This document shows, piece after piece, positions 10,240 through 19,807 of a DNA stretch of 64,000 nt (the stretch's first letter is position 1; each line of letters opens with the position of its first letter). The stretch spans positions 1 through 64,000 of the forward strand of contig JANXYB010000082.1 of assembly GCA_025350325.1 (NCBI GenBank), given 5' to 3'. This DNA comes from Acidobacteriaceae bacterium (GTDB taxonomy: Bacteria > Acidobacteriota > Terriglobia > Terriglobales > Acidobacteriaceae). The position numbers and the translations under genes were made by a program. Under the pieces are notes generated by a model, which made no database searches, had not been told where the DNA came from, and saw only the letters and a list, made by a program, of their open reading frames with translations.

Positions 10240-12125
10240 AAGAAGATTGCCCGGCAAGCCGCATGTCGCGGGCACGAGCAGCGCAAGTCACATGGGCGCG
10301 GCTCTCAGCGTCGCAGCGCGTTAAAGCACTGCGACCTTTACGCCATGCTATTGCGGAACGCATGGACGAGATTGTCAGCGTGATATCGCGTGAAATTGGC
10401 AAGCCCGCGATGGACGCGCTAGCAGGAGATCTGATGGTCTCCCTCGAGCAATTTCGCTACTACGAACGCAATGCAGCGCGCATCCTGCGGCGTTCAAAGA
10501 TTGCCAAGCCATGGTTTCTTTACAGCGGCACCCGCTTTGCCGAGATCAAAGAACCGCACGGCGTCGTGCTCGTCTTCGCGCCCTGGAACTACCCGTTTCA
10601 ACTCGCAGTGATTCCCTTAGCGACCGCGCTGTTTGCCGGCAACGCTGTAATGCTGAAATGCAGCGAACACGCCCCGCGCACGGCGCAACTGATCGCAGAC
10701 CTGTGTAAGAGCGCTTGCCTGCCTGAGGATCTAGTGCAGGTCTCGTGGGAAGATCCGAGCATGGCCGCCTTGCTACTTGAAGCGCGGCCCGATCTCGTCT
10801 TCTTTACCGGCAGCAGCCGTAAGGGCTTGGGGGTCGCAGCCCGAGCAGCGGAGTTACTTATCCCTACGGTGATGGAGTTAGGAGGCAAGGATGCAGCCCT
10901 GGTTTTCGATTCCTGCGATCTCGAAAGAACGGCGAACGGTCTGGCGTATGGCTGCTTCTCAAACGCGGGGCAGGTATGCGTCGGCACCAAACGCATTTAT
11001 GCCCAACAAGGCATCTACGAGAAATTCCTGCAATGCTTTCTGGAGAGCGTGAGTCGGCTTCGCCTGGGCACATCGGTGGAGAGCGACTTAGGTGCCGTGC
11101 ATTTTGAGATGGTGCGGAAACGGATGCACGCTCAAGTAGACGCCGCCGTTGCGAGTGGCGCCAAAATGCATACCCCTTGGTCGAATGAAGAAGAAGTGGG
11201 TGCGCCGTTCATCCTCACCGGGGTCTTACCGGATGCAGCTTTGCTAGTGGAGGAAACCTTTGGTCCGGTCGTTTGCATTGCCCCTTTCGTGACCGAACCC
11301 GACGCGATCGAATTGGCTAACAACTCCTCATTTGCTCTAAGTGCAAGCGTTTGGACAGGTAACAGAGAACAAGGGGATCGGGTCGCAATGCAGTTGCAGA
11401 GCGGCAGTTGCGCCGTGAATGACGTAATTCGTAACATCGGAAATCCTGAAGCCGCCTTCGGCGGAAACAAGTCGAGCGGCTATGGAAGATATCACGGCGC
11501 GGCAGGCTTACTCACTTTCTCACGCGTGAAAACCATCATGACCACCGTCAGCCGGCGTCGAACCGAGATGCATTGGTTCCCGTTCAAAACGCGAACCTAC
11601 AATCGCCTTCGCGCACTGCTCAAGATGCGGCATATCGGCGTTTTGAGAAACCGACTCAAAGCTTTCAAGCAAATATGGGCGATCATGCTAATCCTGACAA
11701 GCGGCCTCGGTTGGGCACAGCCTATATCTGATGCTGAGGGTTCGCTTGCGATCGACGTTGCGCTGCCACCGCATGCGCATGGACAGATTGCTTATATGAT
11801 TTTTGACGCGGCAGATGGTTTTCCCGATAACCGAATCCATGCCGTCAACCACGACTTCGTGCCGGTTGCGCAACCAGATTCTCCAATGCAACACATTGAT
11901 CTTGGTCCTTTGCCACCGGGCCGCTATGCGGTGAGCGTCTACCTTGACGAAAACGGCAATCATAAATTGGACAAGAATTGGATGGGTATTCCAATGGAAG
12001 CGGTTGGAGCCTCGAATAATCCTCAAGCTCGCATGGGTCCCCCAAAGTTTGACGAGTGTGCCTTCGCGCATGGTCGTAAGTCTGAATTAATTTCAATCAA
12101 ACTAGTGCGATGTTGCCGGCAATGA
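10236..12125 (+). CDS. Aldehyde dehydrogenase fused to TM/signal segment and DUF2141-like C-terminal domain
   Basis: ALDH motifs FAPWNYPFQL, MELGGKDAALVF, SNAGQVCVGTKR, EETFGPVVCIAPF. Then hydrophobic IWAIMLILTSGLGWAQP and DUF2141-like LGPLPPGRYAVSVYLDENGNHKLDKNWMGIPMEAVGASNN. Starts with a 4-bp overlap on the upstream gene. Confidence 0.85.
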   Translation: MKEDCPASRMSRARAAQVTWARLSASQRVKALRPLRHAIAERMDEIVSVISREIGKPAMDALAGDLMVSLEQFRYYERNAARILRRSKIAKPWFLYSGTRFAEIKEPHGVVLVFAPWNYPFQLAVIPLATALFAGNAVMLKCSEHAPRTAQLIADLCKSACLPEDLVQVSWEDPSMAALLLEARPDLVFFTGSSRKGLGVAARAAELLIPTVMELGGKDAALVFDSCDLERTANGLAYGCFSNAGQVCVGTKRIYAQQGIYEKFLQCFLESVSRLRLGTSVESDLGAVHFEMVRKRMHAQVDAAVASGAKMHTPWSNEEEVGAPFILTGVLPDAALLVEETFGPVVCIAPFVTEPDAIELANNSSFALSASVWTGNREQGDRVAMQLQSGSCAVNDVIRNIGNPEAAFGGNKSSGYGRYHGAAGLLTFSRVKTIMTTVSRRRTEMHWFPFKTRTYNRLRALLKMRHIGVLRNRLKAFKQIWAIMLILTSGLGWAQPISDAEGSLAIDVALPPHAHGQIAYMIFDAADGFPDNRIHAVNHDFVPVAQPDSPMQHIDLGPLPPGRYAVSVYLDENGNHKLDKNWMGIPMEAVGASNNPQARMGPPKFDECAFAHGRKSELISIKLVRCCRQ

Positions 12126-13645
12126 CAAATCCATCAGCGATACGCGCGGATAAGAAACGGGTGGTTGTGATTGGCGCCGGGCTCGGTGGCATGACGGCTG
12201 CCATTCAACTCGCTCGCGCAGGCTACGCAGTCGATATATTAGAGAAAAATCCCAATGTAGGCGGCAAGCTGAACATCCATCGCGAAGCAGGTTTTAGTTT
12301 CGATTTGGGTCCCTCAATCTTTACCCTTCCGAATGTCTTTCGGCCGATCTTCGAACAGAACGGCAAAACCCTCGACGATTACATCCATCTTGAAAGAGTG
12401 GATCCGCAGTGGCGCAATTTTTTCGAAGACGGGACGGTCGTTGATCTTTGGGAAAATCCAGCTGCCATGCGGCACGAGCTTGAACGACTGAGCCCGGGCG
12501 CGGTCGAGGACTATCAGAAGTTTCTCGAGTACTCAAAGTTGCAGTATGATATCGTCGAACGCGGCTATTTCAAACATGGACTCGACACTTTCTGGGACTT
12601 CGTTAAATTTTACGGAGTGCGAGGTGCCCGCGGCCTCGATTACATGAGGACGATGGCGACCGGTATTGAAACGGTTGTGCACGACCCTTATCTGCGGGAC
12701 ATCCTTGAATACTTCATCAAATACGTGGGATCGTCGGCGTACGATGCGCCGGGCTTTATGAACCTGATGCCCAACATACAGTTGGAGTTTGGCCTTTGGT
12801 ATGTCAGAGGCGGCCTATACGAACTCGCGCGAGCGTTTGAGCAAAGATTACAAGAGACCGGTGTACGCGTATTCCTGAATCATCGCGTTACCGAGATCCT
12901 CAAGGACGGCGCGAACGTGCGCGGAGTGCTTGCTCGCTCTGCGGATGGATCGACCCTAAGCCTCGATGCGGACTTTGTGGTTTCCAATATGGAGGTCATT
13001 CCTGCAAACCAACAGCTCCTGCACAGTTCGCGCAAAGTAATGAAGAAGCTAGAGCGATTTGAGCCAGCCTGTTCCGGAATCGTTGTGCACCTGGGCCTGA
13101 ACCGAATTTACCCGCAGCTCGCACACCACAACTTTTTTTACTCAAGCGACCAGAAGCGCCATTTTCATCGCGTGTTCAAAGAGAAACAACTTCCCGACGA
13201 CCCTACGATCTATCTCGTCGCACCTACGCGCACAGACCCTTCTCAAGCTCCGCCGGGTTGCGACAACATAAAGATCCTTCCCCACATTCCCTATCGCAAT
13301 GATCAACACCCGTATACGCGGGAGGATTGCGTCGATCTCAAGGAGCGATGTCTCGACAAACTCGAGCGCATGGGTCTGACCGACCTGCGTAAACACATCG
13401 TCGTTGAGGATTTTTGGACACCGTTCGATATAGAAGAAAAGTACCTTTCCAACCGGGGCTCTATCTATGGGGTCGTCAGTGACATGCGAAAAAACTTCGC
13501 GTTCAAAGGTCCGAAGAAAAGCCCCGACTTCAAAAATCTCTTTTATGTTGGCGGCAGCGTCAACCCCGGTGGCGGAATGCCGATGGTTACACTAAGTGGA
13601 CTACATGTTGCGCGGCTGATAATGGAGTCAGACGGGCGCCCCTGA
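12110..13645 (+). CDS. crtP: CrtP/CrtNb-like carotenoid oxidase/desaturase
   Basis: VVVIGAGLGGMTAAIQLARAGYAVDILEKNPNVGGK; C-terminal VGGSVNPGGGMPMVTLSGLHVARLI. Start could be 12110 or 12122. Confidence 0.8.
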   Translation: MLPAMTNPSAIRADKKRVVVIGAGLGGMTAAIQLARAGYAVDILEKNPNVGGKLNIHREAGFSFDLGPSIFTLPNVFRPIFEQNGKTLDDYIHLERVDPQWRNFFEDGTVVDLWENPAAMRHELERLSPGAVEDYQKFLEYSKLQYDIVERGYFKHGLDTFWDFVKFYGVRGARGLDYMRTMATGIETVVHDPYLRDILEYFIKYVGSSAYDAPGFMNLMPNIQLEFGLWYVRGGLYELARAFEQRLQETGVRVFLNHRVTEILKDGANVRGVLARSADGSTLSLDADFVVSNMEVIPANQQLLHSSRKVMKKLERFEPACSGIVVHLGLNRIYPQLAHHNFFYSSDQKRHFHRVFKEKQLPDDPTIYLVAPTRTDPSQAPPGCDNIKILPHIPYRNDQHPYTREDCVDLKERCLDKLERMGLTDLRKHIVVEDFWTPFDIEEKYLSNRGSIYGVVSDMRKNFAFKGPKKSPDFKNLFYVGGSVNPGGGMPMVTLSGLHVARLIMESDGRP

Positions 13646-13647
13646 AT

Positions 13648-14727
13648 ATGTTCGCACTCTTGGTGCTATGTGTCGGCGGTATTCTCGCAGGATTTCTTCT
13701 GCTGCGATTCGTACCTCTAGTGCCTGCGCAGCCCGGCACAGCACCAAAACTTCTATCTGTGAGCGTGGTCATTCCAGCCAGAAACGAAGAGAAGAATCTA
13801 CCTGTGCTGTTAGCGTCTTTGAGCGCAGATGCGATTGTGCCCTTTGAGTTGCTGGTTGTAGATGACGGCTCTACCGACCAGACCGCAGCCATAGCCTTTG
13901 AGTACGGCGCTACTGTAATTACCTCTGCGTCTTTGCCCGAGGGTTGGACCGGGAAGACTTGGGCCTGCCATCAGGGCGCGCTTGCGGCGAGCGGCGAAGT
14001 GTTCTTTTTTCTTGACGCTGATACCTGGTTTGTCCCAGGAGGCTACGCACGAATCGTTAATTACTTTGCCACACTGCCGCAAAATACGGCTTTCTCAATT
14101 CTTCCCTTTCACATAACGCGATGCCGGTATGAAAGTCTGTCGTTGTTCTTCAATATCCTCGTGGCCATGGGTGCCGGCGGATTTGGCAAGCTGGATGCGC
14201 CACACCTTTTTGGTCAAAGTCTGATGATTCGGAAAGACATGTATGCCAAGCCCGGTGGGCATGCGGCTGTGAAGCAGCACGTACTTGAGAATCTCCACTT
14301 CGCCGAATGTGTAAAGCGCTCTGGCGGAAATAATATCGCTTTGGGGGGTCGCGGCACACTGGAGATGAGGATGTTCCCCCACGGGCTCGAGCAACTGCGC
14401 GAGAGTTGGCAAAAGGCCTTCGCCACGGGTGCCGGACAAACTTCCCCGCTAGTGCTTTGGCTCTCTGTTTATTGGCTCGCGTGTGGAGTGCTTGCTCCAT
14501 TCATGCTGATTGGACTCTCTGGTGGTCTGTGGCCAATCGCAATTGGAATCTATCTTGTAAACGTTGCTCAGGTCGCGTGGTATGGCAGCCAGCTTGGAAC
14601 CTTGCCGTGGGCAACGCCGTTGCTGTATCCGATTCCGCTCATCTTCTACTTCGCCACTTTCGGGCAATCCTTCTGGCGACAAAAGCGCAAGCAGCCGGCA
14701 ACGTGGCGGGGACGCGAAGTATGGTGA
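13648..14727 (+). CDS. crtQ: GT2 glycosyltransferase, CrtQ-like
   Basis: SVVIPARNEEKNLPVLLASL, LLVVDDGSTDQTA, FFLDADTWF, C-terminal TM segments. Position in carotenoid operon. Confidence 0.8.
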   Translation: MFALLVLCVGGILAGFLLLRFVPLVPAQPGTAPKLLSVSVVIPARNEEKNLPVLLASLSADAIVPFELLVVDDGSTDQTAAIAFEYGATVITSASLPEGWTGKTWACHQGALAASGEVFFFLDADTWFVPGGYARIVNYFATLPQNTAFSILPFHITRCRYESLSLFFNILVAMGAGGFGKLDAPHLFGQSLMIRKDMYAKPGGHAAVKQHVLENLHFAECVKRSGGNNIALGGRGTLEMRMFPHGLEQLRESWQKAFATGAGQTSPLVLWLSVYWLACGVLAPFMLIGLSGGLWPIAIGIYLVNVAQVAWYGSQLGTLPWATPLLYPIPLIFYFATFGQSFWRQKRKQPATWRGREVW

Positions 14728-15251
14728 TCCGGCTGATCCTGATCAACTCTGTGAGTTGGCTCGTGCTGCAACTTTCAATCGCGGCCGCCGTTACCAGAAT
14801 CAGCGCACAACGTTTCGTCAACGACAACGCGCTGTATCATGTTCGCTCGTGGGAAGTTAAATTCTACCGGCGATGGTTGCGCATTCGCCGTTGGAAACGA
14901 CTGCTACCCGACGGGGCTTCGTGGGTAGGAGGCAGATTCAGCAAAAAACGTTTGGAGACTTCCGACCCCGCCTACCTTAGGCAGTTTTCGCTTGAGTCAA
15001 GACGCGGCGAGGCAGCGCATTGGTTGATGTTCTTTTGCTTTCCGCTTTTCTGCTTCTGGAATCCGCCCTGGGCGTGGTTAATTATCGCCTTCTATGCTGC
15101 CGCAGCAAATCTTCCGTGCATCTTTGTGCAGCGTTACAACCGTGAGACGATACGACAACTCTTGATGCGCCGCAGCGCATTTATAAACATAGGTGAGACT
15201 ACAACCATCTTAAGTGATATGCAAGCGGTGCACAGGAAAGCAACCTCATAG
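14721..15251 (+). CDS. crtO: CrtO-like glycosyl-4,4'-diaponeurosporenoate acyltransferase
   Basis: ATG 14721 overlaps the stop of the upstream GT (ATGGTGA). WEVKFYRRWLRIRRWKRLLPDGASWVGGRFSKK and hydrophobic C-terminal half match this small family. The listed ORF start at 14406 lies inside the GT gene. Confidence 0.75.
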   Translation: MVIRLILINSVSWLVLQLSIAAAVTRISAQRFVNDNALYHVRSWEVKFYRRWLRIRRWKRLLPDGASWVGGRFSKKRLETSDPAYLRQFSLESRRGEAAHWLMFFCFPLFCFWNPPWAWLIIAFYAAAANLPCIFVQRYNRETIRQLLMRRSAFINIGETTTILSDMQAVHRKATS

Positions 15252-15289
15252 TTGCGCTTCGCGAACAATCGATCACGAGCAACTCTAGC

Positions 15290-15886
15290 TCAATGGATTG
15301 TTATCGACTCGGTCGCGGGCAAGAGATTGATTGCTACTAGAAATTTCCTCAAGTCCTGGTGCCCCGCCCATACACTGGGCTCCGCTGAGCAATCCGGCTC
15401 TTCGTCTTTCGAAAGGGCGAAGGAAAACGCGACACCATCCATTCCATTACGCACCACGGTAGACAAAAGAGTGATGCTTTCGATGTCTCGATCCGTTTTC
15501 TGAAGCGTAAGGGGCATCTCTGTTCCTGCCGTCCAGCGCTCGTGCGTGATCATGTAGAAACCCGCAGGGCTTATGTCCACAACTTCATAGACCTCAGAGG
15601 TGCGAACGCGTCCGAGGTAAGCAACAAGATGCGGGAGTTGATGGCGGTCACTCTTGCGCTTATCGGGGTAAAGCCAGCGAATGAATCTCTTCATAAGCGG
15701 ATCTCGCTTGCTCTGAAAAGACATCATTTCATTTCGACTTTCTGCTGTAGAGTCGATACCCGCGCGCGGGTCGAAATGTGGCGAACCATGTTGCGCTGAA
15801 GTTTCGGTCGCATTGGCGATTTTTGGAGCTTGGGCAGGAGAGAATTGTTTTCCTGCGTTTAGATTGGTGGCGTGATTTGTTCCCAT
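15290..15886 (-). CDS. PilZ-domain protein
   Basis: KRKSDRHQLPHLVAYLGRV...YEVVDISPAGFYMITHERW...MPLTLQ...GVAFSF pattern. Confidence 0.65.
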   Translation of the reverse strand: MGTNHATNLNAGKQFSPAQAPKIANATETSAQHGSPHFDPRAGIDSTAESRNEMMSFQSKRDPLMKRFIRWLYPDKRKSDRHQLPHLVAYLGRVRTSEVYEVVDISPAGFYMITHERWTAGTEMPLTLQKTDRDIESITLLSTVVRNGMDGVAFSFALSKDEEPDCSAEPSVWAGHQDLRKFLVAINLLPATESITIH

Positions 15887-16437
15887 ACTCTTGCACTCTT
15901 TCCAACTGAAGCCTTAGCCATAGATGACTTGCATTGGGAACCAGAGGTGTGCATGCATTCCCAGTAATCCAACATTAGCAACTGCGCGGTAGCGGAAACT
16001 ATCCCCCAAAAGACAAGCTGTAATCACATCGGAGTGAGGAGATGGTTACGAAAGATTCGCGTTCTAGCATGCAGAGGGTTGCAAAATAGCCGATTCACAA
16101 GAGCGATTTCGCCGCGACAATGCTCCCCAATCATTAACTTAGGGAGCGAGCACACATCGGTCTCAAGAGACGGGCGAAATATGCACAACTACATCCCCTT
16201 CGATCTTCAAACATTCATCCACAGACAAAGATACAATCGGCCGATTTGCCCAAGTCATGAGACCCAATCTGATCGCCGCCTACATAACGTCCGCGCACCG
16301 CGCTTGATTTTCAACCCGGGAATCGCATGCGTACCACACCAGAACGGCAACGGCAGTGATCTGTACCGCCGATCGTCGCGACCAGAGCTCAAGCTTTCAA
16401 CTCAACTGGTCGAAGTATGTTCTAGGAGCTTACTTCG

Positions 16438-17301
16438 ATGAAGCGGTTCATGTTGGTAGTGGGGATAACGCTGGCAGCAGCACCCTTTGCAGGCGCACAA
16501 ATTGTGGCACCCTCCACCGACGTACTCGGCGCGCACCTTAACTACGGTCGCGGATGCACCGCTTGTCATGCGCCACACAGCGGTGCGTCAGGCAACGGCA
16601 ATGCTAAGTCTGCGGATATGGCCTCAGGGCTCACCGCACTTTGGGGTGAAGATACCAGCAGTCTTTTTGGTAAGACCATCACGACTGGAGGCGGCAGGTA
16701 TGTCGAAATCCTGCCGACAAGCATGTCAGCGAACACGCCCGACGTCGCTGGCATGATCACCTGCCTCAGTTGCCACGATGGCAACTATGCCTCGGGCGCA
16801 ATGATGCGCAACAAACTATATGAGACTCTGCCTGCGAGCTACGGCAAGCACAACTCCATCCCCACGCTGCTAGGGAGCAACGGCAGCAGCGCGGGCAGCT
16901 TCATCAACGATCACCCGGTTGGGCTGAACGCGAAAATCAGTTGCGGTGCGCCGCGTTGGGATTGCACGGAGAGCAACGGTGAAATCACCATGAGGGGTGC
17001 AGGATCGAGCCGGTTCGTCTCAAACTACGGCTTTTTTGTGAAACCAGGCAGCTACAACAACACCGCCGTGATTGTATGCACTACCTGCCACAACCCCCAC
17101 GTGATGAACGTAGTGAGTGTTACGAGCGGCTCAAACTCAGGGTTGCCAGCGGGAAATTACGCGACCATGTTTTTCCTGCGCGCTCCCTACAATCCAAATG
17201 ACACAAATCCCATGGCCAACCAGACCGCACAATTTTGCCGCCAATGCCATGCAGACAAATCAAACGAAATGAACGGCAGTACGGCTGGAACCGTGTTCTA
17301 A
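16438..17301 (+). CDS. Tetrahaem c-type cytochrome, exported
   Basis: Signal peptide MKRFMLVVGITLAAAPFAGAQ; CXXCH motifs CTACH, CLSCH, CTTCH, CRQCH. Confidence 0.9.
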   Translation: MKRFMLVVGITLAAAPFAGAQIVAPSTDVLGAHLNYGRGCTACHAPHSGASGNGNAKSADMASGLTALWGEDTSSLFGKTITTGGGRYVEILPTSMSANTPDVAGMITCLSCHDGNYASGAMMRNKLYETLPASYGKHNSIPTLLGSNGSSAGSFINDHPVGLNAKISCGAPRWDCTESNGEITMRGAGSSRFVSNYGFFVKPGSYNNTAVIVCTTCHNPHVMNVVSVTSGSNSGLPAGNYATMFFLRAPYNPNDTNPMANQTAQFCRQCHADKSNEMNGSTAGTVF

Positions 17302-17413
17302 GTTTTCCTATTCTGAGAGTTATGATTTGCTGCCTTGCTTCAGCGTGTGAAAGAATCCATGCCGTAGAGGCTGCTTGTGCTGCCTCGCTCTCAAAATCGC
17401 AAGGAGCCTACTA

Positions 17414-17728
17414 ATGAAAAGATCTCTTCGTTCTCATCTTGTTCTAGCCGTCGTTATTTCTCTGGCCAGTGCTGCGGGTTTTGCCGAGGCCGGCGACGCA
17501 ACCTACAAAGCCAAATGCGCAAGCTGCCACGGCGCAACCGGGACACCCAGCGCAGGCATGGCCAAGATGATGAATATCAAACCCGCATCCGACCCCGATA
17601 TGCAAAAGCTCACCGTCGCCGAGATTGTCACTACTGTGAAAAACGGTAAAGGCAAGATGAAGCCAATCGCCGGACTCAGCGATGAGCAAATCAAGGACGT
17701 GTCAACATACTTCCATGGCCTCAAGTAG
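17414..17728 (+). CDS. Small monohaem class I c-type cytochrome
   Basis: SD AAGGAG at 17401 before ATG 17414; signal peptide; YKAKCASCHGATGTPSAGMAKMMNIKPAS...MKPIAGLSDEQIKDVSTYFHGLK. Confidence 0.9.
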   Translation: MKRSLRSHLVLAVVISLASAAGFAEAGDATYKAKCASCHGATGTPSAGMAKMMNIKPASDPDMQKLTVAEIVTTVKNGKGKMKPIAGLSDEQIKDVSTYFHGLK

Positions 17729-17824
17729 GCTTAGGAGTTTAGCAGTTCGCGTGTGTATCAGCCTCGAGCAGTGTGTTACAGGGCGAGTCTGTGAGGGTTA
17801 ATTCACAGAGAATTGGCGCAGTAT

Positions 17825-17866
17825 GCAGCTCCCCTGGATGACTTCTCGGGGCTGTGCTCTTTTGTA
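17825..17866 (+). terminator. Terminator-like hairpin downstream of monohaem cytochrome gene
   Basis: GCAGCTCCCC ... GGGGCTGTGC imperfect inverted repeat followed by TCTTTTG. Confidence 0.45.
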
Positions 17867-17974
17867 GATAGACTTTGAATTATTTTCTTAATAGCAAGCT
17901 CTCATTCAGCATGAGACCTTGGACTCCTTCTTTATTTCGTGCTCGCGGTCGGAACCGTTTCCTTTGCCTTGCCT

Positions 17975-18628
17975 TCAACGCTTGATGGCTCCGTGCTTCT
18001 TCGCATCGGCTATCAACTGTTGAACCCTATATTTTTGCTGATAGTTCGGGCTAGTCGCCAGCAGCTTTTCCCAATCTGCAACAGCGCCGGCGTTGTCCAT
18101 TTTTCCTTGCGACTTCACTAAGCCGCGGTTGAAAAGTGTATTGGGATTAGTTGGTTCGTAGGTGAGGGCCTTATTGAATTCAGAGATAGCCGCATCGGCA
18201 TTCCCCATGTACCAGTAGGCGGTTGCCATATCTGTGCGTACGGCTGCGTCAGCAGGCCTGCCCTTGAGAGAGCGCCCGTAGTAGTCAACGGCAATCGAAT
18301 ACTGTCGCGCGTCGTAATACAAGTTGCCAACGCCGGCCAGCAATGCAGGGTTATCAGGGTCGGACGTGAGCTTGGCGAGCATGGGCGCGGCCTGTGCGTC
18401 GGCCATCTCTTTCAACCGAGCCGGCGTTGGCACATGAGGCACAGCATTTGCCTCCATGTTAACCGGCGCTGAGACGCTGATTCCGCCACTTGAAGCACTT
18501 GCCGAAAAGCTTTGCAATCCCCGGATGAACCAGCCGCCGGCGATGCCCAATCCAAGGCAGGCAACCGCCAACGTGTTGGAGTGCGCGCGTGTCCACTGCT
18601 CAATTGAGGTTCGATTTTTGACGATCAT
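17975..18628 (-). CDS. Membrane-anchored TPR protein (paralogue 1)
   Basis: N-terminal TM (TLAVACLGLGIAGGWFIRG) and TPR repeats (NTLFNRGLVKSQGKMDNAGAVADWEKLL). Confidence 0.75.
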   Translation of the reverse strand: MIVKNRTSIEQWTRAHSNTLAVACLGLGIAGGWFIRGLQSFSASASSGGISVSAPVNMEANAVPHVPTPARLKEMADAQAAPMLAKLTSDPDNPALLAGVGNLYYDARQYSIAVDYYGRSLKGRPADAAVRTDMATAYWYMGNADAAISEFNKALTYEPTNPNTLFNRGLVKSQGKMDNAGAVADWEKLLATSPNYQQKYRVQQLIADAKKHGAIKR

Positions 18629-19376
18629 TGGCTTGCGCTCCTTGAATTCCCTTCTGATCGCTGAGCATGGTCAGCACCGCGGCCATCAGGCTTTGTACCG
18701 TAGCTCTGCGGTCCTCGCTCAATTGGGGATTTGCATTCAACAACCGCTGCCATGCAGCCAGTGCGCCTTTGCCGTCTCGCTTCCCCTTTAGGCGGATCAT
18801 CCCAAGATCGAATAATGAATTGGCGTCTTTGGGGTCATAGACTAGCGCCTGGTTAAGCTGCGTGATCGCTCCATCGACATCGCCGCTACGGTACAAGCTC
18901 GAAGCGAACCTGGTTCTAAGTGCGACATTCTTCGGGTCGGCCTTGACAGCACGTTCGTAATAGTCCGCGGCTCGCTTGAACTGGTGAGTCGTATGGTAGG
19001 TAGCTGCGACTTGGCTGAGCAGAACGCTATTGTTCGGATCGGTTTTAAGCTTTTCGAGCATCGGACCTGCCTGCGTGTCCGCCATTTGCTTCATGTCTGT
19101 CAAGGTAGGCATCCGCCCGCTTTTGATTGAGGCGGACGGCGCATGGGGAAACTGCTTAAGTGCTCCGATTGTGGTCGAATTTGCAACGCCAATTGAGTTC
19201 GGGGCAGATATTTGTCCTACACTGACCGCCGACCGAGCCGCGGAAGCCGGCGATAGCGATCCGCGCGTCAGGTATCCGGCCGCCAAGCCCACCACAAGGC
19301 AGACTGCTGCCCTGACATATACCGTTATTCGCGATGCTTCACTCGCGGGGGACGCCGCGCTTTGATCGTTTTTCAT
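18600..19376 (-). CDS. Membrane-anchored TPR protein (paralogue 2)
   Basis: N-terminal TM plus TPRs; shares MADTQAGPMLEKLKTDPNNSVLL with MADAQAAPMLAKLTSDPDNPALL of the neighbour. Overlaps it by 29 bp. Confidence 0.75.
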   Translation of the reverse strand: MKNDQSAASPASEASRITVYVRAAVCLVVGLAAGYLTRGSLSPASAARSAVSVGQISAPNSIGVANSTTIGALKQFPHAPSASIKSGRMPTLTDMKQMADTQAGPMLEKLKTDPNNSVLLSQVAATYHTTHQFKRAADYYERAVKADPKNVALRTRFASSLYRSGDVDGAITQLNQALVYDPKDANSLFDLGMIRLKGKRDGKGALAAWQRLLNANPQLSEDRRATVQSLMAAVLTMLSDQKGIQGAQANDRQKSNLN

Positions 19377-19546
19377 TCCGGGTTTTCCTGGTCAGAAGTG
19401 CTTGTGCAGGTCTATCGATGTTCAATATGGGAGCGTCACAGGCACCGTATGTCGCGGGTATGACGAAAAAGGCTATTGGCGCGCCCTGTAACTGCGAATC
19501 CACCATCGTCAGCAACAACAGAAGACCACCCGGCAACGAATCGGGA

Positions 19547-19564
19547 ATGTGATGACGATCACAT
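19547..19564. promoter_or_regulatory. CRP/FNR-family-like palindromic site
   Basis: ATGTGATGACGATCACAT; half sites TGTGAT/ATCACA are exact reverse complements around GACG, in the divergent intergenic region. Confidence 0.6.
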
Positions 19565-19672
19565 GAAAATGAGCAAAGACACTTTAGAACGTAACTAAGG
19601 CCACTGCTTCACAGGCTAACTTTGCCGGTGATGTAACAACCGCCACACAGAGGCAAATCGCCAAATTGAGGG

Positions 19673-19688
19673 AGTGATGACGGTCACA
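19673..19688. promoter_or_regulatory. Second CRP/FNR-family-like site
   Basis: AGTGATGACGGTCACA (GTGA-N6-TCAC), same core as the site at 19547, about 120 bp upstream of the cytochrome start at 19808. Confidence 0.5.
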
Positions 19689-19807
19689 TCAAGACATTCT
19701 AATAAAACTTATCCTCACGAAGACGATCGCCGGACGTGCAGCTTGTTGAGTTGAACCCTTGATCGTTAGAAGTTGAACGCGAAAAACGTTCTTGGAGGCT
19801 TTATTCA

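Noticed and set aside
14406-14720. N-terminal 105 aa of the 281-aa ORF
   Set aside because: Lies wholly inside the CrtQ-like GT gene in another frame. ATG 14721 with a classic overlap is the credible start.
16034-16441. 135-aa ORF before the cytochrome gene
   Set aside because: No recognisable motif, odd composition (Arg/Ser/His rich) and runs into the cytochrome start; treated as spurious.
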